Notes under the pieces: generated by a model
What the model saw: the letters and a program-made list of their open reading frames with translations, nothing else
The model's database searches: none
Told to the model about the DNA's origin: nothing
Position numbers and translations under genes: made by a program
Shown: one piece after another, positions 15,219 to 20,596 of the stretch
How the letters are laid out: every line of letters starts with the position of its first letter
Numbering within the stretch: the stretch's first letter is position 1
NCBI GenBank assembly: GCA_030602965.1
Contig: JAUVYS010000011.1
Span: 1 to 20,596, forward strand
Length of the DNA: 20,596 nt
Direction: 5' to 3'
Origin: Candidatus Bathyarchaeota archaeon
Lineage (GTDB): Archaea > Thermoproteota > Bathyarchaeia > RBG-16-48-13 > JAGMEO01

Positions 15219-16412
15219 ATGAAATTAGAGAGTCTTGAAGGTATTGGAGTTGAACATGAATTCGCATTGGTAGACGAAGAACTTCATCCACAACCAATTG
15301 TGGATAAAATCATAAAAAAGATGTGTGGTAGAATAAAAAATAATGTTGTTTTTTCAGATTTTATTATTAGTAAAGAACTTCAAGCTCATGTAGTAGAGTT
15401 TAAAGGAACTGTTCCTTTCACATCTCCATGTATATTTGAAGAAACAATGCATCGGGGTGTTATTGAAATCTCCGACATATTAGATAAGTTTGGAGTACAA
15501 CTTCTTGGTTTAGGGATGCATCCTACTTTAAAATTAAATGAAGCGAAAGTTTGGAGTCATCGTGATAAGAAAATATATGAAGCTTTTGATCATATCTTTG
15601 GTTTAAGACAACATGGATGGCTAAATATTCAAAGTTTTCAACTAAATCTTTCATTCTTAAAAGAAACTGAAGCTGTTAGTATTTATAATAATTTAGCAAA
15701 TATTTTACCTTACATACCAGCAATTTCAGCTGCCTCACCAATCTATGACTCAAGGTTTGGTGAATATATCGACAACCGTCTTTATTTTTACAAAACTAAC
15801 CAAAAAGAAGTGCAATCTATAACAGGAGATATAATACCAAAATACATAGAATCGTTCGAAAATTACCGAGACCTTACTATACGTAAATATTCTAGAGACC
15901 TTCTGAAAATTGGTGCTCCAAAAATACTAATCGGTAGAAACTGGATCAATTCCAGAGGAGCCATAATACGTTTCGACAGAAAAGCGATTGAAATTCGATT
16001 AATAGATGAACAAGAATGTATCAAATCGGATGTTGCTCTAAGTTGCTTCATAAGATCATTACTGAGAGGACTTCTTACTAGCCAAAACTTTGAAAAGCTA
16101 CCTCATCATCTGCTAGTTGAAGATTTTAATTCAACAATAAAAAATGGTTTAGATGCAAAAGTAAAAAGCCCGAGAGCTTCTACAGCCAGAAAAGTATGTG
16201 GTAATCTCAATGAAATTGCATACAAAGAAGCGACTAAAGAAGAAAGAAAATATCTCTGGATTATAAAAGAAAGGATCGAGAAAGGAAACCTCTCTCAAAT
16301 TGTAGCTGAACAAGTCCGAAAGAAGATGAATAGAACAGATATGAAAGATGCTATTCACTCTGTTTATTCACGATTAATAAAATGTCTTTTAAAGAATCAA
16401 ATTTTTAAATAG
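15219..16412 (+). CDS. GCS2-type carboxylate-amine ligase (gamma-glutamylcysteine ligase-like)
   Basis: This is a 397-aa member of the glutamate-cysteine ligase family 2 (YbdK-like) ATP-grasp-related ligases. The N-terminal GIGVEHEFALVD (8-19) holds the metal-binding Glu pair. KELQAHVVEFKG (51-62) is the second motif, HGWLNIQSFQLNLSF the central one, and FDRKAIEIRLIDEQE near 255-269 the late acidic/basic motif. Members join the gamma- or alpha-carboxylate of glutamate to an amine such as cysteine, but YbdK-type proteins have weak or undefined substrates. The gene is followed, 104 bp on, by cysteine synthase and serine acetyltransferase on the same strand, so an amino-thiol product is attractive. 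The start is ATG 15219, with a TATA-like CTATATTTA at 15161-15169. Confidence 0.75.
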   Translation: MKLESLEGIGVEHEFALVDEELHPQPIVDKIIKKMCGRIKNNVVFSDFIISKELQAHVVEFKGTVPFTSPCIFEETMHRGVIEISDILDKFGVQLLGLGMHPTLKLNEAKVWSHRDKKIYEAFDHIFGLRQHGWLNIQSFQLNLSFLKETEAVSIYNNLANILPYIPAISAASPIYDSRFGEYIDNRLYFYKTNQKEVQSITGDIIPKYIESFENYRDLTIRKYSRDLLKIGAPKILIGRNWINSRGAIIRFDRKAIEIRLIDEQECIKSDVALSCFIRSLLRGLLTSQNFEKLPHHLLVEDFNSTIKNGLDAKVKSPRASTARKVCGNLNEIAYKEATKEERKYLWIIKERIEKGNLSQIVAEQVRKKMNRTDMKDAIHSVYSRLIKCLLKNQIFK

Positions 16413-16472
16413 AATTGTTACTTTACAGTGAGAAACTGAGGTTTTATTATCTCATTTTAATGTGTAAGGACA

Positions 16473-16482
16473 TTTAATATAA
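16473..16482 (+). promoter_or_regulatory. TATA-like box upstream of cysK
   Basis: TTTAATATAA is a reasonable archaeal TATA element. Typical spacing would start transcription at about 16502-16505, next to an ATGATGATGTAA mini-frame and 12-15 bases ahead of the TTG start of cysK. So cysK probably has its own promoter. Confidence 0.4.
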
Positions 16483-16516
16483 GATCAAATATTTTTTAGG
16501 GTATGATGATGTAAAA

Positions 16517-17437
16517 TTGCATGTTTTTGAATCAGTTCTTGAACTTATTGGCAGAACCCCTCTCATCCGCTTGAATAAAGTTACTAAAGGAGTGGAATGT
16601 ACAGTTCTTGCTAAACTTGAATCTCAGAATCCAGGGGGAAGTGTCAAAGATAGAATAGCCCTCAACATGATTAACGAAGCAGAAAAACAAGGTATGATGG
16701 ATAAAGATACTCTCATTGTTGAACCAACGAGTGGAAATACTGGAATAGGCTTAGCCATGATATCGGCCTTTAAAGGTTATCGTCTTGTATTAACTATGCC
16801 TGATACTTTGAGTGTCGAACGAAGAAAGTTACTTAAAGCATATGGCGCTGAGTTGGTTCTAACTCCAGGAGCAGAAGCAATAAAGGGCGCAATTAAAAAA
16901 GCCGAAGAAATCGCAGACAAAAGCGCCAAAGCTTTTATTCCTAATCAATTTAAAAATTTTGCTAACCCAGAGATTCATGAAAAAACTACAGGGCCCGAGA
17001 TATGGAAGGATGCTGAAGGTAAGGTCGGTATTTTTGTTGCTGGTGTGGGAACCGGTGGAACAATTACAGGCGTATCTAAATTCATTAAAGCATTGAAGCC
17101 TTCCTTACAAACAGTAGCTGTTGAGCCTTATGATTCACCGATTATGAGTGGAGGGAAGCTTGGTTCTCATAAGATTCAGGGTATTGGTGCTGGATTCATT
17201 CCTGATGTTTTAGATATGAAGTTGATTGACGAAATAATAAAAGTAAAAAACGATGAAGCTGCAGAGACATCACGATTATTAGCTGAAAAGGAAGGGATAC
17301 TAGCAGGGTATTCTTCTGGTGCTGCTGTTTATGCTGCTTTAGAGGTTGCAAAAAGGAAAGAGAATGCTGAAAAAGTACTAGTGGTAATTTTACCTGATTC
17401 GGGTGAACGTTATCTTAGTACACAATTATATTCGTAA
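16517..17437 (+). CDS. cysK: Cysteine synthase (O-acetylserine sulfhydrylase)
   Basis: This is a 306-aa fold-type II PLP enzyme making cysteine from O-acetylserine and sulfide. The PLP lysine is K44 in NPGGSVKDRIA. The substrate loop TSGNTG is at 71-76, the phosphate-binding loop is GVGTGGTITG, and IQGIGAGFIPDVLD and SGERYLSTQLY complete the classic CysK profile at the usual length. Cystathionine beta-synthase is less likely given the length and the partner. No in-frame ATG exists near the N-terminus, so TTG 16517 is taken. It makes LHVFESVLELIGRTPLIRLN align with the family's start. The serine acetyltransferase gene begins 12 bp after the stop, a tight operon that supplies its substrate. Confidence 0.95.
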   Translation: MHVFESVLELIGRTPLIRLNKVTKGVECTVLAKLESQNPGGSVKDRIALNMINEAEKQGMMDKDTLIVEPTSGNTGIGLAMISAFKGYRLVLTMPDTLSVERRKLLKAYGAELVLTPGAEAIKGAIKKAEEIADKSAKAFIPNQFKNFANPEIHEKTTGPEIWKDAEGKVGIFVAGVGTGGTITGVSKFIKALKPSLQTVAVEPYDSPIMSGGKLGSHKIQGIGAGFIPDVLDMKLIDEIIKVKNDEAAETSRLLAEKEGILAGYSSGAAVYAALEVAKRKENAEKVLVVILPDSGERYLSTQLYS

Positions 17438-17449
17438 GGTAGAACATTG

Positions 17450-18478
17450 ATGAAAAAAGAAAAAAAGGTTGCAAGGAAAAAATTCGAACCTCGATATTAT
17501 GCTTTGGATCTAGAAAAAATGTTAGAGACATTTCTTGATAAAGGAGCCGAGATAAAAGAAGACTGGATTGAAAAGGATCTGCCAGATATTACCAAAGAAT
17601 TGTTAAAGTCATATGAAAAAGATGTGGAATTTAGCCATCTAGATGGAAAAGATATTCCTTCTAAAACAGTTATAATTGGTATTCTCAACGATATCTTGAC
17701 TATTTTATTTCCAGGATATTATAGTGAAACTCTCGCCCCTGAAATTGAAACTATGGTGTTCCTAGAAAAAAAATTATGTTCAATTTATGATAGACTTCTA
17801 ATTGAAGTTGAAAAGAGTGTAAAATATGTATGTAGATTGCTTAAGAAATGCCCTATTGATTTCTGTCATGCTAGAGCATTGAAGGTGGTTCAAGAGGTCA
17901 TTCAAAAGATTCCAGAAATCAGGGAAATGTTGAAAGGAGATATTAAAGCAGCCTATGAAGGAGATCCAGCTGCAAAAAGTATTGATGAAATAATATTAAG
18001 CTACCCTTGCGTTCTGGCTATTGCAGTCTACAGAATATCACATGAACTCTATGTAAGAGAGGTTCCGTTAATTCCAAGAATAATGAATGAATACGCCCAT
18101 TCGATAACAGGAATAGACATACATCCTGGTGCTAAAATTGGTAAAAATTTTTTCATAGATCATGGAACAGGAGTAGTTATTGGAGAAACTTCTGAGATAG
18201 GAGATAATGTTAGACTCTATCAAGGAGTTACTCTTGGAGCTTTAAAATTCCCAAAAGATGAGAGCGGCCAGTTAATTAAGGGACTGAAACGCCACCCAAC
18301 AGTAAAAGATAATGTGATAATATATTCTGGAGCAACTATTCTAGGAAGTAAAGCTGTCATTGGAGAAGGTGCCACCGTTGGTGGAAACGTTTGGATAACT
18401 TCTTCTATTCCAGCAGGGACCACGGTAACAATCATTCCTCCTAAGCAAAAGTACAAGAATAAAAAGAATACCCGATAA
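17450..18478 (+). CDS. cysE: Serine O-acetyltransferase (long EpsC/SrpH type)
   Basis: This is a 342-aa protein that makes O-acetylserine from serine and acetyl-CoA. The helical N-terminal domain is longer than in E. coli CysE. The left-handed beta-helix begins near 220 with GIDIHPGAKIG, then IDHGTGVVIGET carrying the catalytic His region, YQGVTLGA, RHPTV and TILGSKAVIGEGATVGGNVW. The tail (PPKQKYKNKKNTR) is basic and lacks the terminal Ile that lets bacterial CysE dock into CysK, so a cysteine synthase complex of the usual type is doubtful. The start is ATG 17450, directly after a TTG, with AAGGTAGAA upstream. It is translated from the cysK operon. Bacterial-style cysteine synthesis in an archaeon suggests old gene transfer. 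Confidence 0.93.
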   Translation: MKKEKKVARKKFEPRYYALDLEKMLETFLDKGAEIKEDWIEKDLPDITKELLKSYEKDVEFSHLDGKDIPSKTVIIGILNDILTILFPGYYSETLAPEIETMVFLEKKLCSIYDRLLIEVEKSVKYVCRLLKKCPIDFCHARALKVVQEVIQKIPEIREMLKGDIKAAYEGDPAAKSIDEIILSYPCVLAIAVYRISHELYVREVPLIPRIMNEYAHSITGIDIHPGAKIGKNFFIDHGTGVVIGETSEIGDNVRLYQGVTLGALKFPKDESGQLIKGLKRHPTVKDNVIIYSGATILGSKAVIGEGATVGGNVWITSSIPAGTTVTIIPPKQKYKNKKNTR

Positions 18479-18499
18479 TCTACAACCAATAAAATTAAC

Positions 18500-18801
18500 T
18501 TAATCATTTTTGAAAAAAATGTAAAGTAGTATAGTTGAAATAGCATAAGATATACTGCATATAAAAGCTGGAAGATCAATTTGGATTTCCATCAATTGCC
18601 CACCAATCATTGTACCAATTGCTTTTTGTTTTTCTTTATCTTTTACAATAATTATTGCATATCTTTGCATATTTGAAGCAGTTGGAGCTCTAATTCCGGC
18701 ATCAAGAATTGTGTCAATTATTTTTTCGGGAATGTCTTGTCCAAAAACCCTCCATGTATCCTGATTCTTTCATTGATAACTCTTAAAGTTTCATTCATCA
18801 T
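18500..18801 (-). pseudogene. Nitroreductase-family gene, frameshifted and truncated
   Basis: The 400-bp interval 18479-18878 holds a decayed gene. From ATG 18801 the frame gives MMNETLRVINERIRIHG and stops at TAA 18718-18720. Shifting frame at about 18748 restores 82 residues, starting VFGQDIPEKIIDTILDAGIRA then PTASNMQRYAIIIVKDKE, and ending at TAA 18500-18502. Together they read like the first half of a flavin-dependent nitroreductase (E-R-x-S-x-R-x-F...APTA-x-N-x-Q). Full members are about 170-200 aa, so roughly half is gone. AAGGCGAT before the ATG is a leftover ribosome site. The rest of the interval looks empty. The family call is by eye, but two independent lesions support decay. Confidence 0.68.
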
Positions 18802-18878
18802 TTAATCGCCTTGTTACATAATTGAATAAAAATGGGTTTTTATCATGCGTTTTTTAACGTTTTTTTGTTACTTTATTT

Positions 18879-19589
18879 TTATGGTACTAATGAATAATAG
18901 ACTCTTCTATTGTTTTTACCTTTATTTTCACATTTTATCAGCTTTATCTGACCCACTTCCTTTAGGTTTCTAACATGGGTTCCACCATCAGCTTGTTTAT
19001 CAACACCCACAATTTCTACTATTCGAAGACTAGGTAAATTTGGTGGAAATGCTGCTGCCATCTTTATTACACCCGGAATCTTCAAAGCCTCTTCTCTTGG
19101 TAACTCGTACCATTTTACAGGAATGTCTTTTAAGAAAAGTTTGTTTGCCTTATCAATATACCTCTCCAAAATACTTCGATCAAAATCCTTTAGACTAAAA
19201 TCAAAACGAACCTTATCTACATCAAGCTGATTACCTGTCACGAGAGCACCAGTTCCATTACACAAAAGTGAAGAGAAACAGTGGGCTGATGTATGACTTC
19301 GCATTAATCTATATCTTCTTTTCCAGTCTAATACACAATGAACTTCATCCCCTTTTTTTAATCCTTTACGATCAACTTCATGAGAGACTAGTCCAGAGAA
19401 CTTACTAACATAAGCCACATTAAACTCGTCGTTAGTTTTCACAATTCTTCCAGTATCATAAGGTTGCCCACCTCCTTTCGAATAGAAGATTGTCTTATCT
19501 AGAACAATGTATCTTCCATCTGAGACAGAAATTACCGTTGTATCGCATTCCTTAAGGTAACTGTCTTTTAAATAGAGTAGTTCTACCAT
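18879..19589 (-). CDS. alaX: AlaX-type alanyl-tRNA editing hydrolase
   Basis: This is a 236-aa free-standing relative of the AlaRS editing domain, which removes serine (or glycine) mischarged onto tRNA-Ala. An N-terminal beta-barrel contains the glycine-rich KGGGQPYDTG motif (38-47), marking the AlaX-M size class. H99 and H103 in SHTSAH are the first zinc ligands. The second pair, usually C-x-x-x-H in CGGTH, reads D201-GGT-H205, so Asp replaces Cys. GGAAGGG lies before ATG 19589. The gene is divergent from the pyrophosphatase gene, which also serves aminoacylation by removing PPi. The decayed nitroreductase follows on the same strand after 77 bp. Confidence 0.9.
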   Translation of the reverse strand: MVELLYLKDSYLKECDTTVISVSDGRYIVLDKTIFYSKGGGQPYDTGRIVKTNDEFNVAYVSKFSGLVSHEVDRKGLKKGDEVHCVLDWKRRYRLMRSHTSAHCFSSLLCNGTGALVTGNQLDVDKVRFDFSLKDFDRSILERYIDKANKLFLKDIPVKWYELPREEALKIPGVIKMAAAFPPNLPSLRIVEIVGVDKQADGGTHVRNLKEVGQIKLIKCENKGKNNRRVYYSLVP

Positions 19590-19671
19590 TAACTTTACCC
19601 TTCCATTATTTTGTTCAATTTCATTTTAAGCTACATTTATTAAAAAAAATATCTGTTATAGCTTTTTTAAG

Positions 19672-19681
19672 ATATATTTTA
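19672..19681 (+). promoter_or_regulatory. TATA-like box of ppa
   Basis: ATATATTTTA stands about 36 bases before ATG 19712. It would give a leader of about ten bases, consistent with the lack of a clear Shine-Dalgarno. Confidence 0.4.
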
Positions 19682-19711
19682 TTTAATACTATGAGTGGTG
19701 TTTGAGTTTCT

Positions 19712-20257
19712 ATGAATTTATGGCGTGACATTCCAATTGGAGATAGCCCTCCGGATATAATTAATGTTGTAATAGAAGTCATAAGTGGTTCTAGGGATAA
19801 GTATGAATATAACCGTGAATGGGGAGCCTTCGTTTTAGACAGGGTCCTACATTCTCCAGTTGTTTTTCCTGTTGACTATGGTTTTGTACCTCAAACATGG
19901 TGTGATGATGAAGATCCCCTTGATGTCATGGTCTTAACACATGAACCTTTTGAAGTTGGATGTATAGTAAAAGCGAGATCCATTGGTGTTATGATATTAG
20001 AAGACGAAAGAGGGGAAGATCCTAAAGTTCTTTCAGCACCTATAGATGATCCAAGATTTGATGATATTCAGGAAATTACTGATGTTTCAAAAAACATGTT
20101 ACGAGAAATACAAGAATTTTTCGAAATCTACAAAAGACTAGAGCCAAGAAAATGGACAAAATTCAAGACATGGAAGAATGCTAATGAAGCAAAAAAAATT
20201 GTACAAGAGGCAATAAAGAAATACAATAACTTAAAATTTGCTAGTTCAGAAGAATAA
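19712..20257 (+). CDS. ppa: Inorganic pyrophosphatase, family I
   Basis: This is a 181-aa soluble pyrophosphatase that hydrolyses PPi to two phosphates and so drives nucleotide-dependent biosynthesis. The signature DEDPLDVMVL (66-75) carries three metal-binding Asp. VFPVDYGFVPQTW (51-63), D98/D103 in LEDERGEDPK, and the late YKRLEPRKWTKFKTW with K/W residues are all typical. The length matches archaeal PPases. The start is ATG 19712. The last 12 bases overlap the 3' end of the convergent thioredoxin-fold gene. The final acidic residues (ASSEE) are therefore encoded in shared DNA. Confidence 0.96.
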   Translation: MNLWRDIPIGDSPPDIINVVIEVISGSRDKYEYNREWGAFVLDRVLHSPVVFPVDYGFVPQTWCDDEDPLDVMVLTHEPFEVGCIVKARSIGVMILEDERGEDPKVLSAPIDDPRFDDIQEITDVSKNMLREIQEFFEIYKRLEPRKWTKFKTWKNANEAKKIVQEAIKKYNNLKFASSEE

Positions 20258-20497
20258 ATCAGTTTGTAAAGAGTCTAGCTTTTTTTGGATATACGGTTTG
20301 ATATAATTTAATCCAGAGATAACAAGTTCGTTTGTTACTAATATTGGAACTTTTCCCGAGCCAACATCGAACCACATACTACATTGAACATTATTTTTTT
20401 CTACATCAATTATTTTCAATGGAATACCAGAATCCTCAATGATCTTTCTTGTGTTCTCACATTCCGTATCGCCGTTTTTTATAAATAAATAAACCAT
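20246..20497 (-). CDS. Small thioredoxin/glutaredoxin-fold protein lacking CxxC
   Basis: This 83-aa protein has the size and order of a glutaredoxin: beta1 VYLFIKNG, a helix after the active-site loop, IPLKIIDVEK as beta2, then GKVPILVTN with the cis-Pro position, and a C-terminal helix. The active-site loop reads GDTECEN, with a single Cys instead of CPYC/CxxC, and the only other Cys (VQCS) lies mid-protein. Any redox role must therefore be monothiol, if active at all. ATG 20497 is used. TTG 20509, four codons upstream, has the better Shine-Dalgarno (AGAGG) and is a real alternative. It overlaps ppa tail-to-tail by 12 bases and follows another minus-strand gene closely. Confidence 0.62.
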   Translation of the reverse strand: MVYLFIKNGDTECENTRKIIEDSGIPLKIIDVEKNNVQCSMWFDVGSGKVPILVTNELVISGLNYIKPYIQKKLDSLQTDLFF

Positions 20498-20520
20498 GGG
20501 ATTACTCAAACATAAACCTC

Positions 20521-20595
20521 TTAATACTCAAAACATTTCACATTACCTCTTCTAAGGTAATAAAGCTCATCAACAACTTTACCGAAAAGGTTAAA
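20521..20595 (-). CDS. 3' end of an unidentified gene (partial)
   Basis: The minus strand is open from the window edge to TAA at 20521-20523. It encodes 24 residues (FNLFGKVVDELYYLRRGNVK plus CFEY) that look like a coding C-terminus. The stop lies 11 bp ahead of the TTG option of the thioredoxin-fold gene, with its AGAGG in between, as expected for an operon. The family is not recognisable from so short a tail. Confidence 0.4.
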   Translation of the reverse strand, partial: FNLFGKVVDELYYLRRGNVKCFEY

Positions 20596-20596
20596 G

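Noticed and set aside
18220..18579. Open minus-strand frame of 119 codons opposite the end of cysE
   Set aside because: It is the antisense shadow of the serine acetyltransferase beta-helix plus a wrong frame of the nitroreductase remnant. The product is a low-complexity hydrophobic sequence with no family resemblance.

Overview
The window is AT-rich, densely packed, and reads as a chromosomal segment of an archaeon. The archaeal signs are a eukaryote-like type IB topoisomerase, deoxyhypusine synthase, pyruvoyl-dependent arginine decarboxylase, a MoaD-like beta-grasp protein, free-standing AlaX, TATA-like boxes close to start codons, and only some genes with Shine-Dalgarno motifs. Topo IB together with the other genes points to the Thaumarchaeota/Bathyarchaeia side of the TACK archaea. 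That placement is inference, since no rRNA or other marker is present. There are no tRNA or rRNA genes, CRISPR arrays, insertion sequences or prophage genes that I can see.

Left part (1-5.4 kb): the 3' end of an ATP-NAD kinase-like gene, a GNAT remnant, a YfcE/MJ0936-type phosphodiesterase, SurE, Topo IB, an HD-domain hydrolase, a MoaD-like small protein ending in Gly-Gly, and a ThyX-type thymidylate synthase. Strands alternate, so these are mostly single-gene units.

Middle (5.4-12.2 kb): six consecutive minus-strand genes. In transcription order they are deoxyhypusine synthase, a double-GNAT acetyltransferase, an unrecognised ~449-aa protein, an ETHE1-like metallo-beta-lactamase-fold hydrolase, an MFS transporter and serine hydroxymethyltransferase.

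Polyamine part (11.1-15.1 kb): deoxyhypusine synthase, a FemAB/GNAT-like protein, arginine decarboxylase, an HExxH protein and agmatinase lie close together. They could supply agmatine or putrescine for polyamine synthesis and for eIF5A hypusination.

Sulfur part (15.2-18.5 kb): a GCS2-type carboxylate-amine ligase, cysteine synthase and serine acetyltransferase form a plus-strand run suited to serine-to-cysteine synthesis and possibly a gamma-glutamyl thiol.

Right part (18.5-20.6 kb): a broken nitroreductase gene in the largest gap, an AlaX editing protein, family I inorganic pyrophosphatase, a thioredoxin-fold protein that overlaps it convergently, and the tail of another minus-strand gene.

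Nothing here is a clear defence or mobile system. The most open items are the double-GNAT/unknown-protein pair, the agmatine-hypusine neighbourhood, the GCS2-CysK-CysE thiol cluster, and two decayed genes.
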